Origin: Pediococcus acidilactici
GTDB lineage: Bacteria; Bacillota; Bacilli; Lactobacillales; Lactobacillaceae
Assembly: GCA_024970065.1 (NCBI GenBank)
Contig: CP103908.1
Location: 1,612,001-1,676,000 of the forward strand
Length of the DNA: 64,000 nt
Direction: 5' to 3'
Shown here: piece after piece, positions 9,804 through 18,919 of the stretch
Layout of the letters: each line of letters opens with the position of its first letter
Position numbering within the stretch: the stretch's first letter is position 1
Notes under the pieces: generated by a model
What the model was told of the DNA's origin: nothing
Seen by the model: the letters and a program-made list of their open reading frames with translations, nothing else
Database searches by the model: none
Program-made: the position numbers and the translations under genes

Positions 9804-10157
9804 TTAATCCCCCTCTAAGATTACCTGTGTTACGACATGGTGTTTTGAATGCGAAATCGACACGTGTGCTGCCCCATTAAAAGGATGCTTGCTAAACATT
9901 GGTCGACCATTGTCATCATACACAACTTCAATATCTTGAAAATTAAGGTGCTTTCCTAATCCCGTACCGTAAGCTTTACTATAGGATTCTTTGACTGAAA
10001 AATGGCCAGCCAAAAATTCGTACGCTCGCTGACCGCTCATGTTTGCCAATTCGGCTTGCTCTTTAGTAGTCAATACTTTCTTGATAAAAGACGTTGGATT
10101 ATGCAACGTTTTAAACCGATCAATATTGGTAATATCAATGCCAATTCCGTAGATCAT
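9804..10157 (-). CDS. acpS: Holo-[acyl-carrier-protein] synthase
   Basis: Transfers 4'-phosphopantetheine from CoA to acyl carrier proteins, and probably also to DltC encoded in this window. The 117 residues begin [15 protein letters not shown], with the metal-binding Asp8, and contain [10 protein letters not shown] with the catalytic Glu. HVSISHS is conserved near the end. The start at 10157 is set by GGGAGG 6 nt upstream. The frame runs on to 10217 but without a ribosome binding site. First gene of the acpS-alr-mazEF unit. Confidence 0.96.
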   Translation of the reverse strand: MIYGIGIDITNIDRFKTLHNPTSFIKKVLTTKEQAELANMSGQRAYEFLAGHFSVKESYSKAYGTGLGKHLNFQDIEVVYDDNGRPMFSKHPFNGAAHVSISHSKHHVVTQVILEGD

Positions 10158-10316
10158 GTGAATCCTCCCATTGTCGTCATTTATTGTATCAAACTTACCT
10201 TTGAAAGAACATCCCAACTTAACCCCGCTACGATGGGCTTTGCCATCCCTTTGCCTTCCTTAACTACCATCCCGGGGCTCAAGCGGATTGGTAAAGTTTT
10301 TCTAAAACTGCTGAAT

Positions 10317-10358
10317 AAAAAAATGAGGTCCGAAACCCACGCTTCGGTAACCTCATTA
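10317..10358 (-). terminator. cshA intrinsic terminator
   Basis: On the minus strand AATGAGGT and ACCTCATT arms enclose a second short stem (CCGAA / TTCGG) and are followed by seven T. It starts 14 bp after the cshA stop. Confidence 0.92.
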
Positions 10359-10371
10359 ATCCGTTTGAACT

Positions 10372-11910
10372 TTATTTTTCTTTAATAACAAAGTGACGTT
10401 TGTTGCCGCCTTTATTACTATCTTGCCGGTGGTTTGAACCCGCGTGGCGATCGTCACGATCTCGTCGATGACCGTTCTTACGATCGTTCCATTTGCCACC
10501 ATTGCCGTTGCGCCGGTAGCCATTACCACCGCCGTGACGCCGACCACCTCGGTAGCCGCCACCACCCTTGTGATTACCACTCTTCTTCCGTGGCAATGGG
10601 CGTTCAGGAGTAATTTTAACCTTAATTTCACTTGCGTCTGCCTTAGTTTCGTCATTTAATAAGGTCGCTACTAATGTACGCGCGTCGTATTGTTCTAATA
10701 AACGGTCTGCTTGTTCGCCAAACTTATCAACATCCGTCTTTTTAACCAATTCTTGCACGTTTTGTTCTGCCATTGCTGCCCGACCAATGAAGGCTTCTTC
10801 TTCTGTTGGTGGCTTTAATGGAAGTAAACGTTTCTTAGTTAAACGTTCTACATCCCGAAGGTAATCCATTTCCCAGTTAGTTACAAAGGTTACGGAAGTT
10901 CCGTGAGCACCGGCCCGGCCAGTCCGCCCGATCCGGTGAACGTAACTTTCAGGATCTTGGGGGATGTCGTAATTATAAACGTGGGTAACTCCAGAAATAT
11001 CTAATCCCCGTGCCGCAACGTCGGTAGCAACTAGAATATCTAATTGCCCATCCCGGAATTGGTGCAAAATGTTCATCCGGCGTTGTTGCGTTAGGTCTCC
11101 ATGGATTCCCGCTGCGTTATACCCACGAGCAACCAATCCCTTAGCCACTTCGTCAACTCGGCGCTTTGTCCGACCGAAGACTACTGCTAACTTAGGTGAC
11201 TGCACGTCAATAATTCGGGTTAACATATCAAATTTTTCAAATTCTTTAGAACGAATGTAGTACTGATCAACCAAATCAGCGGTTAGTTCTTTTGACTTAA
11301 CCGTCACTTGTTTAGGATCAGTCATAAATTTAACCCCAATCTTTTTGATTGGTGCTGGCATCGTTGCTGAGAATAGTAACGTTTGCCGTTCACTTGGGGT
11401 TTGTTCAATAATTTTTTCAATATCTGGTAAGAATCCCATGTCCAACATATCATCCGCTTCGTCAAGTACCAGGGTTTTAACGTGGTCTAAGCGAATAGTG
11501 TGTCGGCCAATGTGATCTAAAAGTCGGCCGGGAGTTCCCACAACGATTTGTGGGTGGCTCTTCAACGCATTGATTTGCCGGCGAATGTCTGCTCCACCAT
11601 ACACAACTTGAACTTTAGCTCGCTTGTACTTACCCAATTTAAAAATTTCTGCTTGGGTTTGGGCAGCTAATTCACGCGTTGGTGAAACGATAATTGCTTG
11701 AATATTAGGATTATCTAGGTCAACATTTTGTAAGATTGGCAATCCAAACGCAGCCGTTTTTCCGGTTCCGGTTTGTGCCTGTCCAATAATATCTTTCCCC
11801 GCTAAGACATCGGGAATTGTTTCAGCTTGGATTGGAGTGGGTTCATCGTATCCATTGTCTAAAACAGCTTTCAAAATGTCTTCTTCCAACCCTAGTTCGG
11901 TAAATTTCAA
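10372..11910 (-). CDS. cshA: DEAD-box RNA helicase CshA
   Basis: ATP-dependent RNA helicase of the CshA type, associated with cold growth, ribosome assembly and mRNA decay. The 512 residues show the Q motif (YDEPTPIQAETIP), motif I AQTGTGKTA, motif II DEAD, motif III SAT, and motif VI HRIGRTGRAG. Past residue 430 the tail is rich in Gly, Arg, Asn and His and ends KRHFVIKEK, a basic disordered RNA-binding extension usual in this family. AGGAGG lies upstream of the ATG. The 570-bp upstream region holds its promoter and the tandem palindromic array. Confidence 0.96.
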   Translation of the reverse strand: MKFTELGLEEDILKAVLDNGYDEPTPIQAETIPDVLAGKDIIGQAQTGTGKTAAFGLPILQNVDLDNPNIQAIIVSPTRELAAQTQAEIFKLGKYKRAKVQVVYGGADIRRQINALKSHPQIVVGTPGRLLDHIGRHTIRLDHVKTLVLDEADDMLDMGFLPDIEKIIEQTPSERQTLLFSATMPAPIKKIGVKFMTDPKQVTVKSKELTADLVDQYYIRSKEFEKFDMLTRIIDVQSPKLAVVFGRTKRRVDEVAKGLVARGYNAAGIHGDLTQQRRMNILHQFRDGQLDILVATDVAARGLDISGVTHVYNYDIPQDPESYVHRIGRTGRAGAHGTSVTFVTNWEMDYLRDVERLTKKRLLPLKPPTEEEAFIGRAAMAEQNVQELVKKTDVDKFGEQADRLLEQYDARTLVATLLNDETKADASEIKVKITPERPLPRKKSGNHKGGGGYRGGRRHGGGNGYRRNGNGGKWNDRKNGHRRDRDDRHAGSNHRQDSNKGGNKRHFVIKEK

Positions 11911-12041
11911 ATATAATTCCTCCTAAATTTCTGCTACTGCATCAAAGAAAATCCGTCTTTTAGGGCAAAGCCCACAGTAACAATCATGTAAACATAACTT
12001 TATAATCATACACCCGCGAAGTGGGATTAGCAAATAAAATA

Positions 12042-12392
12042 GAGAGTGGAAGCCCTTGGTCTGGGTTTGAGGACTAATTTAATTTAGGGCTTAATCGTGG
12101 GTTAGACGATTGAGTTCTAAATTGGGTTAGCCGCAGAACCCTAAGGGCTGGAACTCGTTTCCTAATAAAGAGCGTGGAAGCCCTTGGTCTGGGTTTGAGG
12201 ACTAACTTAATTTAGGGCTTAATCGCGGGTTAGGCGATTGAGTTCTAAATTGGGTTAGCCGCAGAACCCTAAGGGCTGGAACTCGTTTCCTAATAAAGAG
12301 CGTGGAAGCCCTTGGTCTGGGCTTGAGGATTAACTTAATTTAGGGCTTAATCGTGGGTTAGACGATTGAGAACTAAATTGGGTTAGCCGCAA
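12042..12392 (+). repeat. Tandem array A of the nested-palindrome element (three units, exact 128-bp period)
   Basis: Units start at 12042, 12170 and 12298. Each has outer arms AAGCCCTT / AAGGGCT, a second stem GGGTT / AACCC, the loop TTGAGGA opposite CCGCAG, a third stem CTAAC / GTTAG and a long central hairpin around TTAATCG...CGATTGA. The first two units are nearly identical. The third keeps the 5' half and central hairpin but its sequence departs after 12391. The array fills most of the region between the cshA start and the murF terminator. Nothing in it codes for protein. Confidence 0.9.
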
Positions 12393-12442
12393 CGTTCCAA
12401 AGGCGTATTCCCATTTCAGCCTTCTTAAGTGCGAACTCCCGA

Positions 12443-12476
12443 CCACAAAAAAGACCGGGAGCCTCCCCGGTCTTTA
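12443..12476 (-). terminator. murF intrinsic terminator
   Basis: AAAGACCGGG and CCCGGTCTTT arms followed by a T-run on the minus strand, a few bases after the murF stop. Confidence 0.93.
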
Positions 12477-12481
12477 GCTTG

Positions 12482-13861
12482 CTATTTGAGTTCTTCAACT
12501 ACTTTTTCCAAATGAATTCCGTGACTTGCCTTTAATAGTACGCAGTCGTCGGCCTTAATTTTATGCTGTAAGTCTGCAGTCAGTTGAGGAAGCTCATTTG
12601 CGGCGTACAAATGAACGGCTTCCGCTGGATATATTTTTTCATCAACCAACCGTTTTCCCAATGCTTGCATGTGTGCGCCCACGAGAAATACTTCTTCAAA
12701 TTGGGCAGGATCTAAATTATCTGCTAGCTGGGCGTGCATTTGGTCAGCATCTTCCCCAAGTTCTAGCATGTCGCCAAGCACCACAAAACGGCGTCCCGTT
12801 TTCTTAGTGTGTGCAAAAGAGTTTAACACCGCCTTTGCGGCCGTAGGATTCGAATTATATACATCACTTAAAATCCGTTCTCCCTGACGTCCTTTTAGCC
12901 ATTCGGTTCGATTCTTAGTTAAGTTAAAATCTGCCAATGCACGGGCGCTATCCGCAATTCCAACGTGATACCGGTTGCCTACCGTAATTGCTGCTAAAGC
13001 ATTCATTACGTTGTATTCGCCAATAATTGGCAACTTAACTTCGACTTCCGAATCAAGGTTGGTCTTAAATGTCGTTTCAGTATCGTTCCCGGCTACGTCA
13101 GTCGCAAATACGTCGTTTTCATTTCGCATCCCAAACGTAAGCTGTTCAACATCGACCGTCTTAGCGCGTTCTGTCAATAATGGTTCGTCGCCATCGTAAA
13201 CAAAGCAACCGTCCTCTTTTAAGCCGTCCGTAATTTCCATTTTAGCGTCCGCAATTCGATCACGCGTCTTAAAGAATTCGATATGGGCTTCCCCAATCAT
13301 GGTAATTACCGCGATGTCCGGTTGTACTAACTCACTTAGGAAGTGCAGCTGGCCGGGACGATCCATCCCTAATTCAACCACCAGTACCTCGGTATTCGCG
13401 TTCATCCCTAAAATGGTAATTGGCACCCCAATTTCGTTGTTGAAGTTGGCTTCCGTTTTTACCACGTTAAACTCGGTCGCCAAAATGGCAGCAGTCATAT
13501 CTTTAGTCGTGGTCTTACCGTTGCTTCCCGTAATTGCCACAACTTTAGGATTAATTTTATCTAAGTAGTATTTCGCTAATTTTTGCAACGCGGCCAGTGG
13601 ATCTTCCACTTCAATACTTGGCAGATCTGCCGGACGGGTATCTTCATGATCCTTCGCCCATAACGTTGCGACCGCGCCGGCCTGAATAGCCTGCTCAATA
13701 AATTGGTGACCGTCGCGTTGTCCCTTAATCGGAACGAACAAAGAACCCGGCGTCAATTGGCGACTATCAAACTGAACACTAGTGACACTAACCTCATTCC
13801 ATTGTTCCGGGTACTCATCTACTCCAAGAGCACGGGCAATTTCACTTAGTTGCATTTTCAT
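12482..13861 (-). CDS. murF: UDP-N-acetylmuramoyl-tripeptide--D-alanyl-D-alanine ligase
   Basis: Adds D-Ala-D-Ala to the UDP-MurNAc tripeptide, the last cytoplasmic peptide step. The 459 residues carry the Mur ligase N-terminal domain (FDSRQLTPGSLFVPIKG), the ATP loop ITGSNGKTTTKD, the NNEIGVP segment and the C-terminal DSYNSNP-like motif, here DVYNSNPTAAKAVL. The start at 13861 follows AGGGGGAG by 10 nt. A longer open frame to 13897 has no ribosome binding site of its own. It is transcribed alone, between two terminators. Confidence 0.96.
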   Translation of the reverse strand: MKMQLSEIARALGVDEYPEQWNEVSVTSVQFDSRQLTPGSLFVPIKGQRDGHQFIEQAIQAGAVATLWAKDHEDTRPADLPSIEVEDPLAALQKLAKYYLDKINPKVVAITGSNGKTTTKDMTAAILATEFNVVKTEANFNNEIGVPITILGMNANTEVLVVELGMDRPGQLHFLSELVQPDIAVITMIGEAHIEFFKTRDRIADAKMEITDGLKEDGCFVYDGDEPLLTERAKTVDVEQLTFGMRNENDVFATDVAGNDTETTFKTNLDSEVEVKLPIIGEYNVMNALAAITVGNRYHVGIADSARALADFNLTKNRTEWLKGRQGERILSDVYNSNPTAAKAVLNSFAHTKKTGRRFVVLGDMLELGEDADQMHAQLADNLDPAQFEEVFLVGAHMQALGKRLVDEKIYPAEAVHLYAANELPQLTADLQHKIKADDCVLLKASHGIHLEKVVEELK

Positions 13862-13946
13862 ATTTCTAAAGCTCCCCCTATTCAAACCTACCCTCAATTA
13901 TACCATAGCCACTCTTTTCGTTCCTAAGGCTACGGGTTCAAAAAAG

Positions 13947-14026
13947 CCCAGTAAATTTTAACAACCAACTTAATCTAGAAACATACCGTTGAAAATTAGT
14001 TTGGGTTAACAAAAACTGGGCTTCCA
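13947..14026 (-). terminator. Large nested-stem terminator after the unknown gene at 14080
   Basis: Outer arms AAGCCCAG / CTGGGCTT are followed by a T-run on the minus strand. An inner stem GTTAACC / GGTTGTTAA sits inside a long loop. It is far bigger than the usual hairpins here, about 80 bp. Its nested layout recalls the palindromic element family, but the loop sequences do not match. Confidence 0.7.
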
Positions 14027-14079
14027 TTCGCTACTATAATAATTCATTAATTATGCGCCTAACGCGGAGCGCCATTCTG

Positions 14080-14865
14080 TTAGTACAGTGCTTCGGCGTC
14101 AAACGCTTTGGGATTGGTAATGATAAAATGCCAATCTTGATTTCTTAAGTTATATTTTAACACGGCAATTTGCTGCGCCTGGTTATACAGTGAATCCTTA
14201 CTTCGCAACGTTGGGGCTAAATTACTGTCACTCGCAATTAAAATTGGAATTCGTAACTCGTGATCTTGCTCAATAGCTTGGTCAAAAGCAAAAATTACTC
14301 CTTCACCCAGCACCGGGATCAATTGCCTCACCATGCTTGCTGGTAATTCCGAAAAATGATTAATTCGCCGAAAAACTAGCCGGTGTTCGTTATAAGTCTG
14401 TTCAGCATGCCGAATTACCGACCGATTTAAAACCGCGTAGAAATTTTTTAGCCGGCGGTAGTATGTTTTTACTTGGTTAGTTCCCACCTCTAAATAAACG
14501 TAGTCATTTTGCAGTTTGTAAGAAAATGGGGTGTCTAGATGGCTCTTCATGTGCCCCATATACAACAAGTTAGCAATATCGTTCGGAGTTAATTCACTAA
14601 GCGCCTCTTCTTGGGAAAAGTCGATCCAATTTTTACTGCTATGCGGATCAAGTAAATACTGACTTATTGTCTTGGCATCGTTAATTTCATTCAAAAAAGT
14701 ATGGTTGTCAATCGGCACGTCGTCACTAACTTCTCGGTTTAAAAGTAAAATATTGGTCGGCATCTGCAAAATTCCATCCAAGAAATCTTTGGCAGTAATT
14801 CCGCGCGAATAAATTAAGTTAACAATTGATTCTAAATGTACAAAAATATAGTCGTCACGCAACAT
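14080..14865 (-). CDS. Uncharacterised 261-residue cytoplasmic protein
   Basis: I do not recognise this family. The protein has no signal peptide or membrane helix. It is acidic in the first half, with a central basic segment (YYRRLKNFYAVLNRSVIRHAEQ) and a C-terminal region rich in aliphatic residues (GEGVIFAFDQAIEQ, LRIPILIASDSNLAPT). AAGGG is only 3 nt before the ATG. It lies 47 bp downstream of htpX on the same strand and is followed by a large terminator, so it may be co-transcribed with lemA and htpX. No function is proposed. Confidence 0.75.
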   Translation of the reverse strand: MLRDDYIFVHLESIVNLIYSRGITAKDFLDGILQMPTNILLLNREVSDDVPIDNHTFLNEINDAKTISQYLLDPHSSKNWIDFSQEEALSELTPNDIANLLYMGHMKSHLDTPFSYKLQNDYVYLEVGTNQVKTYYRRLKNFYAVLNRSVIRHAEQTYNEHRLVFRRINHFSELPASMVRQLIPVLGEGVIFAFDQAIEQDHELRIPILIASDSNLAPTLRSKDSLYNQAQQIAVLKYNLRNQDWHFIITNPKAFDAEALY

Positions 14866-14912
14866 GGACCCTTATCTCACTTTCAATTAAATGATATCTT
14901 TGATTGATCAAC

Positions 14913-15809
14913 TCACATTTTCTCTAGTCGAGCAATGCGATCTTCAATTGGCGGATGGGTGTCAAATAGATGGGCTAACGAGCGTTTCTTTTTAAAGGGG
15001 TCCGCAATGTATAGTGCTGCACTGCTAGGATCCGCTTCCTGCATGGGTTCGCTAGCCGAAATCTTTCTTAACGCGTTAATTAACCCCAGCGGATTCCGCG
15101 TCAATTCTACGCTAGACGCATCCGCGAGGTATTCACGGTTGCGGGAAAGGGCTAATTGGGCAATGGAAGTCGCAATCGGCCCCAAAATCACCAGCAACAA
15201 GGCGAGAATCATTAAAATAGCCCTTAAGCTATTATCCTCGTCATCATCACTATCCCGTCGGCGACCGCCGCCCCACCAAAACGCGTGCATCCCCCAGTTT
15301 ACTAGCAATGAGACTGCTGCTGAAAGTGCTAACGCAATTGTGGAAAGGCGGATATCATAATTTCGAATGTGCGAAATTTCATGACCAATTACGCCTTCCA
15401 TTTCTTCACGGTTTAAGCGCGCTAAAATACCAGTCGTCACCGCCACCGCTGCGTGTTGGGGGTCGTTTCCAGTTGCAAAGGCATTCGGACTAGGATCATC
15501 TACGATGTATACCTTAGGCATCGGTACCTTTCCGACCAGCGCCATGTCTTCTACAATATGCCATAGTTCAGGATGATCGGCTTCGCTAATTTCTGCCGCA
15601 TGGTTCATTCGCATCACCACGTTCGTTGAATTGCTGATCATTAGTCCCATGTAAACTGCGGCAATGACCGCCGCCATCACTACTCCTGCGCCAGCACTAT
15701 TGTAAAATACATAACCAACCGACGCACCAATCAGGAGGACCAAAATCGCAAAGCCCGCCATCACGTAGATGGTCTTGCGTTTGTTACTTGCAATTTGTTG
15801 ATATAACAT
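14913..15809 (-). CDS. htpX: Membrane zinc metalloprotease HtpX
   Basis: M48-family protease that degrades damaged membrane proteins. The 298 residues include two N-terminal membrane helices (about 15-60), the zinc-binding motif HEISH with upstream Gly, two further helices (about 165-230) and the third metal ligand in [10 protein letters not shown]. The tail contains [12 protein letters not shown], the usual end motif. GAGGGAAG precedes the ATG. It follows lemA by 23 bp, a common Firmicutes pair. Confidence 0.96.
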   Translation of the reverse strand: MLYQQIASNKRKTIYVMAGFAILVLLIGASVGYVFYNSAGAGVVMAAVIAAVYMGLMISNSTNVVMRMNHAAEISEADHPELWHIVEDMALVGKVPMPKVYIVDDPSPNAFATGNDPQHAAVAVTTGILARLNREEMEGVIGHEISHIRNYDIRLSTIALALSAAVSLLVNWGMHAFWWGGGRRRDSDDDEDNSLRAILMILALLLVILGPIATSIAQLALSRNREYLADASSVELTRNPLGLINALRKISASEPMQEADPSSAALYIADPFKKKRSLAHLFDTHPPIEDRIARLEKM

Positions 15810-15832
15810 TCGTCTTCCCTCTTTAAATACCG

Positions 15833-16414
15833 TTATTTATCGAAAGAAACTTTTGGTGCAGCAGTTTCTTCTTCGGGAACTTGAAGGTAGTCAACCGCCT
15901 TAAAGCCACCGATTCCCGCGACTAAGTTGCTTGGGAAGGATTGTAATTTAATGTTATAACTAGCCACACTTGAGTTATATAGTTGACGAGAATACGCAAT
16001 TTTATTTTCAGTATTCGTCAATTCTTCCATTAACTTGTTAAATTCTTGGTTAGCCTTTAGGTCAGGATAATTTTCCGAAAGCGCAAAAATACTTTTTAAA
16101 GTATCACTTAACTGATTAGAAGTTTGCATTGCCGCTTGCCGTTGGGCAGTTGACGGGTCCGCTACCTTTGTTTGGTCAACCAATTGGTTACGCAATTCCA
16201 CTACCTTACTCAAAGTTTCCTTTTCGTGGGTTGCGTATCCCTTAACCGTGTTTACTAAATTAGGAATCAAGTCGTTCCGCCGTTTTAGTTGAACGTTAAT
16301 TTGACTCCAAGATTCTTGGGTATATGTGCGCGCCTTTACCAGCCCGTTATACATCAAAACAATTGCCACCACTAAAATTGCTACAATAATAATCCCAATG
16401 ACCATTCCACTCAT
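15833..16414 (-). CDS. lemA: LemA family protein
   Basis: A 193-residue protein with one N-terminal membrane helix (residues 4-24) and a helical body. The conserved LemA pattern is visible: [45 protein letters not shown], and [23 protein letters not shown]. The exact role is unknown. The pairing with htpX suggests membrane quality control. AAAGGAATGG precedes the ATG. Confidence 0.95.
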   Translation of the reverse strand: MSGMVIGIIIVAILVVAIVLMYNGLVKARTYTQESWSQINVQLKRRNDLIPNLVNTVKGYATHEKETLSKVVELRNQLVDQTKVADPSTAQRQAAMQTSNQLSDTLKSIFALSENYPDLKANQEFNKLMEELTNTENKIAYSRQLYNSSVASYNIKLQSFPSNLVAGIGGFKAVDYLQVPEEETAAPKVSFDK

Positions 16415-16484
16415 TATTATCCATTCCTTTCAAAGTTGCCTGATTACCTTAATAGTAGCAGACTGTCACCAAAAAGCCACTAAA

Positions 16485-17174
16485 TTAGCGGTTAAACTGC
16501 CGTGAAAATAGTTTTTGTACGCTTGCTGGGGCATCTTGGTGGTTCATTTTTTTAACTAGTTTCCCCCGAATCATTAATCGACCTGCGCCAGTTGCATCAC
16601 AAGTAACTAGCGTGAGTAACTTCTGGTCTTTTACGTCGTCAATCACCTGGACGTCCGTGGCCTCAATGAATTTCCGGGTTGTTACTTGGTATTCATAAAT
16701 ATTTTTTTCATCCGTCAAATATACCTTTTGGCCTACCTTGGCTTTCCAATATAATGGCCCAAACAGGACTTTTTTATCAATCATGTGGTGACCAGCCAAG
16801 GCGTAATTTCCTTCGCCCATCTTTTCATTTTCCTTAAGCGTTCCAGCTGCCAACGCTAACGTCAAGTTGTCGACTCCCTTTCCAATTGGAAGGTGAATTC
16901 CAACGTCAGGGTAGGCAATCTCGCCAATTACCTTAATCCTTTTTTCCGAAGCACGCGCCTTAATCACCGTTTGCCAATCGAGTGACTTAACCTTTGAAAA
17001 ATCAAAATTTGCCTTCTTCTTTTCGTTCTTAGTAACTACCTTTTCACTGACGGTTGGATTATATTGTGATACCATCCAGGTTTTGATCTGTCGATTAAAA
17101 ATTAGTGCTAAACTAAAAATAACCACTAGTGTTAACGCAATTGAACTAAGCAATTTTTTTAACTTACTATTCAT
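16485..17174 (-). CDS. srtA: Class A sortase
   Basis: Membrane transpeptidase that joins LPXTG-type surface proteins to lipid II. The 229 residues have one N-terminal helix (8-27), the catalytic His in LAGHHM, Cys in TLVTCDATG and Arg in GRLMIRGKL, in the order and spacing of class A. GGAG lies 9 nt before the ATG. No LPXTG substrate is encoded in this window, so it acts as a housekeeping enzyme on proteins encoded elsewhere. Confidence 0.95.
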   Translation of the reverse strand: MNSKLKKLLSSIALTLVVIFSLALIFNRQIKTWMVSQYNPTVSEKVVTKNEKKKANFDFSKVKSLDWQTVIKARASEKRIKVIGEIAYPDVGIHLPIGKGVDNLTLALAAGTLKENEKMGEGNYALAGHHMIDKKVLFGPLYWKAKVGQKVYLTDEKNIYEYQVTTRKFIEATDVQVIDDVKDQKLLTLVTCDATGAGRLMIRGKLVKKMNHQDAPASVQKLFSRQFNR

Positions 17175-17251
17175 CTTTTAGATCTCCAATATATATTTTA
17201 TTTTTATGGTATTGTATAAAGGTATATCTTTTTTAGAAAGAAGGCTTTTAG

Positions 17252-18478
17252 ATGTTTTCTCATCGAGAAGGACGAGCTAGAAAAAAACGCGAACCATGGC
17301 AGCAAAACCTCTTTGTACTGTGGTTCGGAACGTTTATTGCCGGTATCGCATTTAGTGAGATTATGCCTTTTTTATCCCTCTATGTCAATACACTCGGCAA
17401 TTTCTCGAAATCTCAATTATCACTATACAGTGGACTAACTTATTCCTCAACCTTTTTAGTTCTAGCCATCATTTCACCAATCTGGGGAAAGATTGCTGAT
17501 AAACGTGGCCGGAAGCTAATGATCTTACGGGCTTCCCTTGGTATGGCATTTGTATTAGGTGCGATGGGATTAGTCCAAAACGTCTACCAACTAATCGGCC
17601 TCCGGTTGTTGCAAGGGGTCTTTGCTGGTTACATCAGCAACGCAAACGCCTTAATTGCAACGGAAACCCCGAAAGAAAAAAGCGGATACGCACTCGGTTT
17701 CCTATCGACTGGACCCGTATCGGGATCCCTTTTAGGTCCCCTAGTCGGCGGGGCGTTGGCCTCCATCTTCTCTTATCGTATCACCTTTTTCATTACCGGA
17801 GCACTATTATTAATCGTATTCTTCCTTAGTTTGTTCTTAGTTCACGAACACTTTGTACCAATTGAAAGTACGGAAGGTTCCCTCACCGCTAAGGACGTGG
17901 TCCATAAATTAAACCGGCCGCAAGCAGTTTTTGGGATGTTTATCACCACCATGATTATTCAGGCTTCGAATAATTCCATCGCCCCAATTATTAGTTTGTA
18001 CGTTAAGGAGCTGATGCATAACGGTGCCGGAGTTACCATGGTTGCCGGTTTAATCGCCGCCATCCCCGGGATTGCCAATATGCTTGCTGCTCCCCGACTG
18101 GGTGAACTCGGTGACCGGATTGGAACCGAGAAAATTTTATCGGTCGCCTTCCTATTTGCAATGGTCCTTTACGTACCGATGGCGTTCGTGCCTTCAGTAT
18201 TCTGGTTAGGCGTTTTCCGTTTCTTTATCGGCATCTCGGATGGCGCTATGTTACCAGCGGTACAAAGTATTTTATCTAAGCGAACCCCTCCGGAAGTCAC
18301 CGGACGAATTTTCAGTTGGAACCAATCTTTTCAGGCGTTAGGCAACATGATCGGTCCGTTATTAGGTTCAGCAGTTTCGGGATTGTTTGATTACAACGCG
18401 GTTTTCATTGCCACTTCCGTACTGGTATTAATCAATTTCCTCCTCTTCCGGTGGTTAAACGGCCGGTCCGTTGCTTAA
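17252..18478 (+). CDS. MFS drug efflux transporter (MdtG/PmrA-like, 12 helices)
   Basis: A 408-residue major facilitator of the DHA1 type. After a basic N-terminus it has twelve predicted helices. Motif A appears between helices 2 and 3 as GKIADKRGRKLM, with a weaker copy GELGDRIGTEK in the second half. LGFLSTGPVSGSLLGPLVGG in helix 5 is the antiporter motif C typical of drug exporters. AGAAAGAAGG precedes the ATG. It is divergent from srtA with 77 bp between them, and it is followed by a shared terminator with rpmE2. The substrate cannot be read from sequence. Confidence 0.88.
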   Translation: MFSHREGRARKKREPWQQNLFVLWFGTFIAGIAFSEIMPFLSLYVNTLGNFSKSQLSLYSGLTYSSTFLVLAIISPIWGKIADKRGRKLMILRASLGMAFVLGAMGLVQNVYQLIGLRLLQGVFAGYISNANALIATETPKEKSGYALGFLSTGPVSGSLLGPLVGGALASIFSYRITFFITGALLLIVFFLSLFLVHEHFVPIESTEGSLTAKDVVHKLNRPQAVFGMFITTMIIQASNNSIAPIISLYVKELMHNGAGVTMVAGLIAAIPGIANMLAAPRLGELGDRIGTEKILSVAFLFAMVLYVPMAFVPSVFWLGVFRFFIGISDGAMLPAVQSILSKRTPPEVTGRIFSWNQSFQALGNMIGPLLGSAVSGLFDYNAVFIATSVLVLINFLLFRWLNGRSVA

Positions 18479-18516
18479 CTATCCCTAGATTTCAGGAACT
18501 AATTACCACGACAAAA

Positions 18517-18553
18517 TAAAAAGAGCTAATCCATGATGGATTAGCTCTTTTTG
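18517..18553. terminator. Bidirectional terminator between the MFS gene and rpmE2
   Basis: Arms AAAAAGAGCTAATCC and GGATTAGCTCTTTTT with loop ATGAT; A/T runs on both sides serve the two convergent genes. Confidence 0.94.
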
Positions 18554-18573
18554 TTTTACCATTTGACCTATGA

Positions 18574-18819
18574 TTAAGCCAAACCGTATTTCTTGTTGAA
18601 CTTCGCAACCGTACCGTCGGCTTGTTGGAACTTTTGACGGCCAGTGTAGAATGGGTGAGAATCTGAAGTAATTTCAACCCGGATCAATGGGTATTCGTTA
18701 CCGTCTTCCCACTTGATTGTTTCAGAAGATGATGCAGTTGAACCTGATAAAAACTTGAACCCAGTTGCTGAATCTTGGAATACAACTGGATGGTAATCTG
18801 GATGAATTCCTTTTTTCAT
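18574..18819 (-). CDS. rpmE2: 50S ribosomal protein L31 type B
   Basis: An 81-residue protein starting [16 protein letters not shown]. It lacks the CxxC zinc ligands of type A L31, so it is the zinc-independent form. The ending KFNKKYGLA is typical. I chose the start at 18819 because GGAG lies 9 nt upstream; the open frame continues seven codons further without support. It lies 100 bp downstream of rho, the usual rho-rpmE order. Confidence 0.96.
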   Translation of the reverse strand: MKKGIHPDYHPVVFQDSATGFKFLSGSTASSSETIKWEDGNEYPLIRVEITSDSHPFYTGRQKFQQADGTVAKFNKKYGLA

Positions 18820-18919
18820 GATATTACGCTCCTTTGCCATGAATCATTTGCTGAATCATAGTTATTATAAAACCAACGACCACAATAATAGCATAGATTA
18901 TCCGTTCAAACAACCTCAA

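Noticed and set aside
10356..10659. Two open frames overlapping the 3' end of cshA on either strand, rich in Val, Thr and Arg.
   Set aside because: They are shadows of the Gly/Arg repeat codons of the CshA tail and have no ribosome binding site.
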